A stretch of 64,000 bases of DNA from CAWUKT01 sp963923035 (GTDB lineage Bacteria > Bacteroidota > Bacteroidia > J057 > JADKCL01): positions 1-64,000 of the forward strand of contig CAWUKT010000006.1 in the NCBI GenBank assembly GCA_963923035.1. Reading direction: 5' to 3'. The translations under genes and the position numbers were made by a program. The notes beneath the pieces were generated by a model. The model had not been told where the DNA came from and did no database searches. It worked only from the letters and a program-made list of their open reading frames with translations. Below, in pieces: positions 7,906 through 17,005 of this stretch. How positions within the stretch are numbered: the first letter of the stretch is position 1; every line of letters starts with the position of its first letter.

Positions 7906-10900
7906 ATGGAAGAAAAGCAACCCTCAACCCCCAATCCTGTACCTCCTCTGAATCCCGGCACGACGCAAATTGCAAACGGAGGTGGATCGACCTTTCAGTA
8001 CCAAGGGAATATGCATGCCGCTGGGGACATTTCTATCGAGGTGAATACGATTGAAAAGTCCACAGGAAAAACGTCAATTTCACTTGCAGACTATGCTGAA
8101 GGGGAATATTTGGCCCCGCGCTTCAGTGAGGGATGCCTGCAAAGATTGAAAAAGCAGCATTTTTTAATTTTCGAAGGGAATCCAGGTTTTCAGAAAGGCC
8201 CATTTATTCGGCACCTCGCATGCCAAATCCAGTCGAGCCAATCGGCTCTTCCCGCTTTCCGAATTGATTTAAGGGCTGAGGATCATCTAAACCTTCCAAT
8301 GATCATGGAAGCAACCGATGGTCCTGCGATTCTCATTTCTGATCACCTTTCACCAATTGATGTCCAGGGAAGGATTTCGGAGCTCGCTGAGATCGCAAAG
8401 AAAAAAGGGCAATACATCATTGCAGTAACCAAAGAAAGTATTTCGAGTTGGAGCCTCAAGCCCCACGAGAGAAATTTCCTGTGGAGTATTCCCCTCGCCA
8501 ATCTGTACAATGGGTCTCAACTCTGGACCTTGTTCAAATCCGAGATCGACAAGCACAGAAAGGACTTGAAGTTGCATCCCGACCTAAATTTCTCGGAATC
8601 CAATGCGGTTGGGGCGGAATGGACCTATCGATTGGAAGGACTAAAGGGCCCCAATGAGGTGTACTTGTTGGTGCATCAGCTTTTAGGGGAACAAGGAATG
8701 GTGACCCGTGCGACCATTGCACATCATATAGAGGAAGTCAAAAAACACCAGGACGCCCTGGTGCAGCTCTGGTTTCAAAGCTCTACTGAGAAGGAAAAGA
8801 TGGTCTTGATCGGAGCTTCATTGTTCAGCGGCCTTTTTGAGGAGCAGTTTTTTGAATTGTTCGACGAAATCATCCAGAAAAGATGGAAACACCGCGTTCC
8901 TTCTCTTCAAGCATTGGACTACTGTGATCTGGATGCCATTGATAATTTCTTTCACTTTGAAGATTCACCCCAAGGAACTGCACAGGTCAAAAGTCAATTG
9001 GAGTCCCTTGAAAGGGAAATCATCGCTTCAGGCTGGAAAGGATATCGAAGGCACATGCTGGCCTCTCTCCCCCTCATCAAAGAGGCCATTGCTCAATCCT
9101 CTAAATATGGCCGCAGCCAGGGAATGGTTTTAAGAAAAGAACTTGCCCGATCCCTTGCCAACATGGGGGCCTGGGCAGAATTCGAAATAGATGAGTTACT
9201 GGATCATTTCTCTTCCAGGTCCAACCAAAGCAGGCGTAGGGTGGCGGCTTATGCCGTAGCCCACTGGCGAGATACAGGAGAATGGGAAAAGGCGATCACT
9301 ACCATTGATCGATGGATTCAACACCAGAATGTCTCTCCTCGATTGACTGCTATCATGTCTATCTCGTATGTCTCCGAGAAAGATCAACACAATCAGCTTG
9401 CTTCCGAAATAATAGAATGGCTTCGTATTCTTTATCGGGATCGATCAATCACAGTTCAGGGGAGCTTGAAGCCTCTGTTGACCAAGCTTATTCGAAACCA
9501 CCCTCGCCAAATGGCTCCATTGATTCAGGTCGAGCTATTGAGCAATCAAGATCAGATTGAGCCGGTTTCGGAAGGCTTGAAAGATGCATATCGCTACTAT
9601 CCGGATCAAGCCATAAACATCATTGAAAGTTGGATTGAAGAAGCACTCCGTGTGAATGCCAGGACAGGTGTTGGTATTCGAACCACTCGACGAGATAGAT
9701 TCCTGCTGGCGGCGCTTTGGGCACTCGTAAAAATCCAGGCTGAAAACAGGAATATTGGGAGGACTTCCGAACAGATGTTGGCGCGCCTAATTTCAATTCG
9801 GAGTGAGGAAACCCAGGAAGCGGTTTTAAAGGGGATTGGTCAAATGGTAGTTTTCCTGTTTAGGCATGCAGAAGCCCCAAGCCTTGATTTACTATTGGAC
9901 TTTATCCAACAAAAGAATCGGCCAGAAGATCGGTTTGCTGTTTGGGAATTGATCCTTGAGTTGCTGAATGAAGAAAAGGTAACATGGTCGAGGGCCGCGA
10001 ATGAAACTTTGATCCAATGCCTTCGTGAATCTTTGCTCTATCAACAGCGAGAGTGGCTTGCATTCATCGGAACCACCCACGAATTGGTCTGGCTTTTGGA
10101 TGAAGGACTCGGAATTGTATTGGCTGAAATATTTTTGGCTCATCGAAAGGATGTAGAATCACGATCATTGTCCCTTGAGATTGCACTGCAAATTTTAGAT
10201 TTGACCGCCTTCGTTGGAGAAGCCCCCTCCTCTTTGACACAGGAGGTTTTAGGGGGAACTACAGGTTTTCATGCCCGAAAAGAAGTCTGGACCCGCTTAC
10301 TTGAGCTTTTAGATCAAGGTGTCGTCATTCCTGGAGAGGAACTGGGGGAGACGTTTATGGATCATTTCCTTGAATCTTCGGTTCCAGAACGGGTCGCCTG
10401 GATGGAGTTTTTGGAGGGATACCTCACCAGCACCTATATCTTATCTTCCGATCTCGGAGAAAAACTGTTGCAAATGTTTGTTGATCACCGTGCTGTTGAG
10501 ACTACTCCGCAGATCATCCGGACCATCACTGACATTGCCCTCCAAATCATGGAGATCTCAGGGCGTATTAACCGCGCGATCCTGATCCAGTTGCTTCAAG
10601 ACAGCAAAAATTTCGAAGAGCGACTGGTGATTTGGGAGAAGACCGCCCATTTGTTACGCTTGGGCAAGTTGCAGTTCAACAATGAACTATCCGATTTGCT
10701 GATCACAACGATGCGACGGGCAGGCAACCGACAGCGCCCCCGATTGGTCAGCTACCTTGGCTCCTTGCTCCCCCATCTTTGGGTGTCCCAAGAAAGAATA
10801 GCGAATGACTTTCTCGATCACTTATTAGAATTCTTGAGTTTCTCAACCCGCCCCAGGATGGCTCAGGTATTGGGCAAAGTTTTCCTCTTAGAATGCTCCC

Positions 10901-11571
10901 GGCAAAAGGGAGGGGCATGGAATATGCAGGTAGAAGAATTAGAAATTCCATTTTTTCCTCAAGGGCGTCCCCTGACTCGAATCGAAGCCAAAATGTTCGA
11001 TTATCTGGAGCGCAAAGGGCGCAAGGAACGAAAGCTCGCGGTAATAGCTGGATTGGAGTTCTCGTATCTCCTGATGGACGTAGAAAGCTATGCCAAGCGA
11101 AATGGCAAGCCTGTCGTGGTTCCGCTCCCCGTTCCTCAGTCCGTTGTTCCCAAAGCACTGGACCAACCGCAATTGCTTGCCCAAATCGTGGAGGCCGTAA
11201 GAGTTGCAGCTGAAGACCGTGAAGCTGCGGCAGAGATAGAGTTGTCAGTCCCCCCGTTGCCCCCACCTGTAATTCCCCAACCCACCTTCCCCCACGAAGT
11301 ACCAGACTATCGGTCCAAAGACCCTGCCGACAAGCTCCCCTGGGTGTATCGATTCCTTGGGTTCCTGTTTACGCTCTTCTCCCCCCAAACCGTCAAAAGC
11401 GGTCTGTGGGTAGCAATCTCAGGATTCTTGTACTTCAAGCGTTATTCTGGTCGCCACATCATTGAGACTCTCCGTCAATGGCGCTCCAGCCGCCTTCCAG
11501 TGACAGTAAAAATGGCCAAGAAGCTGAATTGGATCAATTTGTTTGCTCCCTTTTCCCAAAAACGACATTAA
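7906..11571 (+). CDS. Large STAND/NLR-like protein with degenerate P-loop, helical repeats and hydrophobic C-terminus
   Basis: A 1,221-aa protein. The start at MEEKQPSTPN (7906) lies 10 nt after the TIR stop; upstream in-frame ATGs lie inside the TIR gene. Residues 28-47 hold STFQYQGNMHAAGDISIEV, the partner of the TIR tail. Around residues 85-150 is an NTPase-like start: HFLIFEGNPGFQKGPFIRHL keeps Gly and Lys of a P-loop but lacks the final Ser/Thr, and GPAILISDHL resembles Walker B. Residues about 250-1,060 are alpha-helical repeats, HEAT/ARM-like by eye. A Pro-rich linker and a hydrophobic stretch (WVYRFLGFLFTLFS, GLWVAISGFLYF) near 1,150-1,185 suggest membrane contact, followed by a basic tail. 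By position it is the likely sensor/scaffold of the caspase-SLOG-TIR set. I do not know a named family with this whole architecture. Confidence 0.75.
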   Translation: MEEKQPSTPNPVPPLNPGTTQIANGGGSTFQYQGNMHAAGDISIEVNTIEKSTGKTSISLADYAEGEYLAPRFSEGCLQRLKKQHFLIFEGNPGFQKGPFIRHLACQIQSSQSALPAFRIDLRAEDHLNLPMIMEATDGPAILISDHLSPIDVQGRISELAEIAKKKGQYIIAVTKESISSWSLKPHERNFLWSIPLANLYNGSQLWTLFKSEIDKHRKDLKLHPDLNFSESNAVGAEWTYRLEGLKGPNEVYLLVHQLLGEQGMVTRATIAHHIEEVKKHQDALVQLWFQSSTEKEKMVLIGASLFSGLFEEQFFELFDEIIQKRWKHRVPSLQALDYCDLDAIDNFFHFEDSPQGTAQVKSQLESLEREIIASGWKGYRRHMLASLPLIKEAIAQSSKYGRSQGMVLRKELARSLANMGAWAEFEIDELLDHFSSRSNQSRRRVAAYAVAHWRDTGEWEKAITTIDRWIQHQNVSPRLTAIMSISYVSEKDQHNQLASEIIEWLRILYRDRSITVQGSLKPLLTKLIRNHPRQMAPLIQVELLSNQDQIEPVSEGLKDAYRYYPDQAINIIESWIEEALRVNARTGVGIRTTRRDRFLLAALWALVKIQAENRNIGRTSEQMLARLISIRSEETQEAVLKGIGQMVVFLFRHAEAPSLDLLLDFIQQKNRPEDRFAVWELILELLNEEKVTWSRAANETLIQCLRESLLYQQREWLAFIGTTHELVWLLDEGLGIVLAEIFLAHRKDVESRSLSLEIALQILDLTAFVGEAPSSLTQEVLGGTTGFHARKEVWTRLLELLDQGVVIPGEELGETFMDHFLESSVPERVAWMEFLEGYLTSTYILSSDLGEKLLQMFVDHRAVETTPQIIRTITDIALQIMEISGRINRAILIQLLQDSKNFEERLVIWEKTAHLLRLGKLQFNNELSDLLITTMRRAGNRQRPRLVSYLGSLLPHLWVSQERIANDFLDHLLEFLSFSTRPRMAQVLGKVFLLECSRQKGGAWNMQVEELEIPFFPQGRPLTRIEAKMFDYLERKGRKERKLAVIAGLEFSYLLMDVESYAKRNGKPVVVPLPVPQSVVPKALDQPQLLAQIVEAVRVAAEDREAAAEIELSVPPLPPPVIPQPTFPHEVPDYRSKDPADKLPWVYRFLGFLFTLFSPQTVKSGLWVAISGFLYFKRYSGRHIIETLRQWRSSRLPVTVKMAKKLNWINLFAPFSQKRH

Positions 11572-11619
11572 TCGCTCTCCAAAATTATTACCGATTCAAC
11601 CCAAAGCCCTTTCGAAAAA

Positions 11620-12945
11620 ATGAAAAACACCCAACCAGTTACCCTTCCTCAGTATCCCAAGGATACCGAATACGAAGAGTTTATAGCCGCCTATTTTCAA
11701 GCCAGTCAATACTATGTTGAGCGGTCCATTATCGATCGCCGAAAAAAAAACGGAAAAGAAGGAGAAGTACTGGAAATAGATATTGTAGCAACGGATTATG
11801 GATGCTATCCTCCGGAACAGATCTTGATCGAGATCAAATCAGGTTCTTGGGGTTTTCCCGAAGTATTCAAACTCGTCGGTTGGATGCAATATCTGGAAGA
11901 GATAAACCGAGGACTATTTGTTGTTCAAAAAAAGGCCAATAACCATCCTCTTAAATCCTCAATTGCTGGCCAACTCAATGTCGAAATTATCTCCAATACA
12001 GAGCTCGAAAGGACAGAAGAGTCCCTCGCCAGATTTATTGATCCCAAACACGTAGATGCCCTTGACATTCAAACATGGCGTTATGCTTATTGGATTGAGC
12101 GGAAAATGCTTCGATACCTCAAAGCAAGGAAGAAGAGTGAGAAAAAAGAGGCTTTCTTCAATGCAGAGGAATACTACCACGAAGTTTCCAATTCCATCTT
12201 TTTTACGAAGAACCGATTGGAAAGGATCCAAAAACTGTATGCCTTGAAGGGGAGATTTCCCAATTTATCGGCCCAATGTGGGAATGAGGAAACTCTTCAC
12301 AAAACCAACGGCAATAGAATTCCAGAGAAAGTTTTCAAAGATACTTTTTGGTATGGCAAGATAAATACCGTTCAGGCGGCCTGCTTTATTGAGCACCTTT
12401 CCCGCATTACCATCATCAAAAACAGTATTGATCTGTTATTGTATGAAGACGATCGGGCGCAAACAGATGTCGAAGTAATACCAGGATGGTCCATTGACCA
12501 GATGGAATCGATGCCTGAATCATTTCGTTTGGCACTCCGTGAGATTGAGGGTGATGAAGACCTGGCATTGTACCCCACATTTTGGCAGTGGTTCATTTAT
12601 GTTTTTGGCGGCTTCATTTTAGATGGCGAAAAAGACCGTGAGTACGCCTTGCTATCTGCAAAGACCGGAATTGCGGAATCTCACATTAATCGGGCTTTGG
12701 AAGTATATGACTTGTTCTTTCCCACCGAGGGAGGCTGGCTGAAGTCCCGATCTAATGCCAATTATCGGTATCTCAATCTTTTTCCTGCTCCTCTACACGG
12801 AATTGGCGCTTTCTATAGGAGCCTCCATTATAGTAGTGGCACAGAGAAGGATTATGAAGCCTTGGACAGGCTGTTCGATGAAATGACCAACAGTCATCTG
12901 GCGAATTGGATCAACGCGGCTTATAATCTTTTGAATAAATGCTAA
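11620..12945 (+). CDS. PD-(D/E)XK nuclease-like protein preceding HerA
   Basis: A 441-aa protein. Its N-terminal 130 residues fit a PD-(D/E)XK fold: an early helix with Glu19, then EVLEIDIVATDYG with Asp54, then QILIEIKSGSWG with Glu71 and Lys73, the D...ExK triad in the expected order. Residues 85-125 (KLVGWMQYLEEINRGLFVVQ) suit the next helix and strand. The remaining 300 residues are helical and aromatic-rich with no motif I can name; they may bind the ATPase or DNA. It starts 48 nt after the large NLR-like gene and precedes a HerA ATPase by 100 nt. HerA ATPases commonly team with a nuclease (NurA, or DUF4297-type PD-(D/E)XK proteins), so this is probably the HerA partner. Confidence 0.72.
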   Translation: MKNTQPVTLPQYPKDTEYEEFIAAYFQASQYYVERSIIDRRKKNGKEGEVLEIDIVATDYGCYPPEQILIEIKSGSWGFPEVFKLVGWMQYLEEINRGLFVVQKKANNHPLKSSIAGQLNVEIISNTELERTEESLARFIDPKHVDALDIQTWRYAYWIERKMLRYLKARKKSEKKEAFFNAEEYYHEVSNSIFFTKNRLERIQKLYALKGRFPNLSAQCGNEETLHKTNGNRIPEKVFKDTFWYGKINTVQAACFIEHLSRITIIKNSIDLLLYEDDRAQTDVEVIPGWSIDQMESMPESFRLALREIEGDEDLALYPTFWQWFIYVFGGFILDGEKDREYALLSAKTGIAESHINRALEVYDLFFPTEGGWLKSRSNANYRYLNLFPAPLHGIGAFYRSLHYSSGTEKDYEALDRLFDEMTNSHLANWINAAYNLLNKC

Positions 12946-13045
12946 AAATGGAGAGATTAGAAAAGGATACCTACGACCTGATATTTTGAGGAATTCATTT
13001 GTACTGCTGCTGTTCGCCAAATACTGAATAAAGGATTGATTGTTT

Positions 13046-14941
13046 ATGAGTAATAACTATACCATCGCCCTATCAGACTATTTTGGTCAGGTGATTGCGA
13101 TATCTGGGATGAACATCACCATTCGGATTAAGGAATCTATTTTGAAGGATGGGCTAAAAGTATGGGGAGACGATCCTATAACCAATACTCATCAGAGCTA
13201 CTTTGTTGGTTCAGTGGGAGACATTTTTGCGGTTGGAGATAGCTCCACAAGAGGACGAATTCACTACGCCATTTTTGAAGAAATAAGATTGGCGAGCACA
13301 TTTGATCCCCGCGATGATGAAGATGGGGCGGGAGACTATATTCGCCTTCCTGCTTCCGAAGAAGAGAATAGCTCTGCTGTTGCAAGGGCAAAAGTAATCG
13401 GATACCAAGATCGCAACTATCCTGAAAAGTTGAAATTTAGACGAGGTATTGGACATTATCCAAAGTTTGATGCTAGATGCTATGTTCTAACCCCAGGTGA
13501 AAAGCAGTCCCTGTTCTCAATTGAGGATGATAATGGATTAATTGTCGGGAAAATTCCAGGCTTGGAAACTGAAGATGTGGCAATAAACATCCATAAGTTT
13601 TTAGGAAAGCATACCGTAATTCTTGGTTCGACCGGTTCTGGTAAATCCTGTACCGTCGCAAGTGTTCTCCAGAAAACTCTTCAGAATCATCCGTATAGCC
13701 ATCTTGTATTTTTTGACCTACACAATGAATACAAAGCAGCATTTTCTCCTACCGAGGGCGCCCCTTTTACTTACAAACTCAATCACATTGACGCGAGAGA
13801 TTTCAAGCTTCCTTACTGGTTTTTGACATTTGAGGAATTTCAACAAGTAATTCTTGGAGATTCAGGAGAAGGAGAAAAAGGCATTGGGACTAGATTGCTC
13901 AAACAAGCAATCATCGATTTAAAGGAAAGGGCACATACTGAGATTCTCGAAGAAATCGGCCCCATCATGAAAATCAATATCAATGCGCCATTATACTTCA
14001 GTTTCCAGGATCTTCTCGAAAAACTGAAACTTGAAAATAGCAGGACACTTTTTGGTGATGACCAGACACCGGCATGGAATTCTGAAGAGGGGAAATACTT
14101 TCCTCCCACTGGAAGCACAAAGTCGGAGTACACTAAAGAAAATGGGGAAAAAGTCAAGACCAATATCAAACAAGACACTTCTGTTTTTGGTAAGTTATTC
14201 GGGCTGATAGAAAAACTGGAGAACAGACTTTCCGATAGAAGATTCCAGTTTTTGTTTCCAGAGGAATACGATTGCTCACTCAGTCTGTACGGTTTCATTG
14301 AGGGATTGTTGTCGATCGCAAAGAATGACCGAGACACACAGATGACGATTTTTGATTTATCCAGGGTGCCTTCAGAGACTATCCCGGGACTGATCGGTAT
14401 TCTGTCGCGGATGTGCTTCGAGTATAAGCTCTGGGAGGAAACTGCGCATGAATTGCCTGTCCTGTTGGTGTTTGAGGAGGCGCATAATTATATCCCCAAA
14501 AAAGTTCGTGAGGGTACTCAACTCCCTACCAAGTACATCGGGCGAATAGCAAAAGAAGGAAGGAAATATGGGATTAGCCAAATGATCATCAGCCAAAGAC
14601 CTTCTGATCTGTCTGAGGTAATAGTTTCACAATGTTCCAACTTCATTGTTTTACGCGTTACAAATCCCAATGACCAAGCTTTCATAAGCAGCGTTCTGCC
14701 TGACCACCTTTCAGCCCTCACAAACATGATTCCTTTCTTTCAAAATGGCGAATGCTTATTGGCAGGCGAAATGGTTACCATCCCTACCAAAGCAATCATT
14801 GACTTACCGGCTCCAATGCCCAATTCCAATGATGTCCGTTTCAGTGAGGCGTGGAAAAAGAAAAACGAAAACTATGATCTCAAAGAAACCGTCCACCGCT
14901 GGTGGGAAGTTGAGCAAACCCCGAAAGATGAACCCCAATGA
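13046..14941 (+). CDS. HerA/FtsK-superfamily DNA-translocating ATPase
   Basis: A 631-aa hexameric-type ATPase. The ATG at 13046 was preferred to a TTG two codons upstream. Residues 1-130 form a beta-rich HAS-barrel-like domain. Walker A is TVILGSTGSGKSCTVASVLQ (GSTGSGKS at about 194-201), followed by the HerA-typical LVFFDLHNEY. Walker B is LPVLLVFEEAHNY with Glu477/478. The sensor region IGRIAKEGRKYGISQMIISQ and RPSDLSEVIVSQCSNFIVLR are classic HerA features. A charged insertion lies at about 300-400. In defence settings HerA assembles with nuclease or Sir2 partners (as in HerA-DUF4297 and HerA-Sir2) to degrade invading DNA. Its 3' end overlaps the OLD gene by 4 nt. Family call is firm. Confidence 0.92.
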   Translation: MSNNYTIALSDYFGQVIAISGMNITIRIKESILKDGLKVWGDDPITNTHQSYFVGSVGDIFAVGDSSTRGRIHYAIFEEIRLASTFDPRDDEDGAGDYIRLPASEEENSSAVARAKVIGYQDRNYPEKLKFRRGIGHYPKFDARCYVLTPGEKQSLFSIEDDNGLIVGKIPGLETEDVAINIHKFLGKHTVILGSTGSGKSCTVASVLQKTLQNHPYSHLVFFDLHNEYKAAFSPTEGAPFTYKLNHIDARDFKLPYWFLTFEEFQQVILGDSGEGEKGIGTRLLKQAIIDLKERAHTEILEEIGPIMKININAPLYFSFQDLLEKLKLENSRTLFGDDQTPAWNSEEGKYFPPTGSTKSEYTKENGEKVKTNIKQDTSVFGKLFGLIEKLENRLSDRRFQFLFPEEYDCSLSLYGFIEGLLSIAKNDRDTQMTIFDLSRVPSETIPGLIGILSRMCFEYKLWEETAHELPVLLVFEEAHNYIPKKVREGTQLPTKYIGRIAKEGRKYGISQMIISQRPSDLSEVIVSQCSNFIVLRVTNPNDQAFISSVLPDHLSALTNMIPFFQNGECLLAGEMVTIPTKAIIDLPAPMPNSNDVRFSEAWKKKNENYDLKETVHRWWEVEQTPKDEPQ

Positions 14942-16860
14942 TTAAGTCCATCTCATTTAAAAACTACCGTGGTTTCAAAGAAGAGCAGACCATCCATTTT
15001 GCTTCGAAAGGTAATTTTACCTTCTTGGTTGGGGCAAATAATTCGGGGAAATCTTTATTACCAAGAGCACTGGCATTAATTCGAAAAATAAGGACTGTAC
15101 GATTTGCCGAAAAAGAAGGTGTGGCTTTAGAGGACAAAGCTTTTCACAACTTCGAAGATGACGCAAGTATCGAATTATCAGTCGTTTTTGACTACAAAGA
15201 ATGTAAAACGCATGCGGAGGATACTGGACGTTACTCATCTCTCAAGGCTCTTTCAAATGCTTTATCAGCGTGTCTGGCGTTCAGCATTAAAAAAGAGGAG
15301 GGTTACAATGATCCGTTGCTTTCAATAAATTTCAGTTTTGATGGTAAAAGCGTCGTTGAAAATGGCATCATAAATAACTCATTGTTGGAAATCTATGGTT
15401 TAAGTGAGGAAGTAGCACAAAAAATTATTGGGCATCTCCTCGATCTTTTTGACCAATCAGTTTTAATTTTTTCTCCAATCAGAGGCTTTCGGTCGGAAAA
15501 AGCGGAAGAATATTTCGAGAATGGTATCAATTTACATCATTGGATTGCTGGGAGACAAAGGAAAGCAATCCTCAAAAGGGCGATTGAATGGCTAAACGAA
15601 CATCTCAAACTACTAAACTTACCAAGTTTTAATTCTCTCCAAGCAGAAACAAACGGGAAACTAATTCTCAATTTCCCTAAACATCTGGGATTAGATATTG
15701 AGGATTGCGGAACAGGATTCTCCATGGTTCTAATCCTTTTGTTGGAAATTTTTCGCCAAAACCGCAACATTATCGTTATTGATGAAATTGAAAGTCATCT
15801 CCAACCAGGTTTGATTAGAAGGCTAATTAGGCTATTGAGAGACCTCAAAAATGATGAGCAAATCAATTCTATTCCCCAGATAATCCTTGCCACTCATTCC
15901 CCTGTTGTGGTTCAAGAGTTTGGAAAGAACGATCAACTCTTCCGATTCCAAAAACAGTCTGGGGCATGTCGAATCTTTCAGGTTGCCCCGAGAGGGGATA
16001 GTTCCTCGGATCTTCGCTCCGTTGCAAATGAACTGGGGGTTCTTCCGGGAGATGCTCTGCTTTCAAATTCAGTGATTTGGGTGGAGGGACCCACCGAGGT
16101 TAAGTGGCTTCGAACATGGTTAAAGCATTACCTCCCTATTTACCAGTCCAAAAAGAATATAAAGTTTAACCTTCTGGAAGGACTGCACTATTCAATTTTG
16201 ATGACAGGGGGAGGGCTCATTTCACGGTATTCCTTCCAAGAAGACGAAGAGTCAATCGAAGAAGTTGAAGCTGAGGATTACCTAAAAGTGATAAGGGTAA
16301 ATCCCCACCCGTACGTAATCATTGATTCTGGTAATATTTCCGCCGAGAGTGGAAAGGGAAAGAGGGCAATTCGAATCGCCTCTGAACTCAATGAGCAAAA
16401 CCGTCTTAACCCCATTCTCCAGAATAGAGCATTGGATAAAATAGAAAATCTTGACCAAGTCAGGCAAGTTCCAAACTTCTGGGCTCTAAAGGGAAAGGAA
16501 TTGGAAAACTACTGCCATCCCCAACTTCTCAAAGGATTTATTGAGAGGTTAAGCATAGACCACCGTTCAAACATCCAAGGAGCGGAAAATATGGGAGCTG
16601 ATCAATGGAAAGTTTTTTCAGAAGGAAAAGGCATCGGAGCTTTGTTAAAGGAAAGAGGGATAAGCAACATTGGAACCCAAAGTGGGGCCCTTTCTGTTGC
16701 AAGGAAGAATAGCTTGGCGAACTACGTGGTGGAGCATTTTAATCGGTCCCACTTTGAAACTGCTCCAGAAAAAATGATCGCCCCTCAAAAAGAAATGATA
16801 GATGACTTAACCAATGGATTGGATAATTTGCTGGACTACTTGTATCTGGTCAATCAGTAA
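14938..16860 (+). CDS. OLD-family ATP-dependent endonuclease (AAA15/ABC ATPase plus TOPRIM)
   Basis: A 640-aa protein coupled to HerA through an ATGA overlap. The N-terminal half is an ABC/SMC-like ATPase: SISFKNYRGFKEEQTIHFAS, Walker A LVGANNSGKSLLPRAL, a signature-like IEDCGTGFSMVLILLLEIF, Walker B NIIVIDEIESHLQPG and the H-switch ILATHSPVVVQ. The C-terminal half begins with a TOPRIM strand and catalytic Glu (VIWVEGPTEVKWLRTWL, about residue 378) and a second acidic strand PYVIIDSGN. OLD nucleases nick or cut DNA and act in phage exclusion (P2 Old) and Gabija (GajA). No UvrD-like GajB partner is next to it; HerA occupies that place instead. The combination is unusual and may mark a variant system. 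Confidence 0.9.
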   Translation: MIKSISFKNYRGFKEEQTIHFASKGNFTFLVGANNSGKSLLPRALALIRKIRTVRFAEKEGVALEDKAFHNFEDDASIELSVVFDYKECKTHAEDTGRYSSLKALSNALSACLAFSIKKEEGYNDPLLSINFSFDGKSVVENGIINNSLLEIYGLSEEVAQKIIGHLLDLFDQSVLIFSPIRGFRSEKAEEYFENGINLHHWIAGRQRKAILKRAIEWLNEHLKLLNLPSFNSLQAETNGKLILNFPKHLGLDIEDCGTGFSMVLILLLEIFRQNRNIIVIDEIESHLQPGLIRRLIRLLRDLKNDEQINSIPQIILATHSPVVVQEFGKNDQLFRFQKQSGACRIFQVAPRGDSSSDLRSVANELGVLPGDALLSNSVIWVEGPTEVKWLRTWLKHYLPIYQSKKNIKFNLLEGLHYSILMTGGGLISRYSFQEDEESIEEVEAEDYLKVIRVNPHPYVIIDSGNISAESGKGKRAIRIASELNEQNRLNPILQNRALDKIENLDQVRQVPNFWALKGKELENYCHPQLLKGFIERLSIDHRSNIQGAENMGADQWKVFSEGKGIGALLKERGISNIGTQSGALSVARKNSLANYVVEHFNRSHFETAPEKMIAPQKEMIDDLTNGLDNLLDYLYLVNQ

Positions 16861-16935
16861 TTTTAATCAATGACTTAGGGAGACGGTTCGGCAATAAACT
16901 TTGGGGGGGAATGCATGAAGCCATGTTGTAGAGAG

Positions 16936-16968
16936 AAAACAGCCCCTCCAATCTGGTAGAGCTGTTTT
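16936..16968. terminator. Bidirectional terminator between OLD and integrase
   Basis: AAAACAGC (16936-16943) and GCTGTTTT (16961-16968) form a stem flanked by A and T runs on both sides. It lies between the convergent OLD gene and the recombinase, so it can end transcripts from both. Confidence 0.7.
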
Positions 16969-17005
16969 AATTATTTGGCGTTCACTAAAAAAATGATTTT
17001 CCCAT

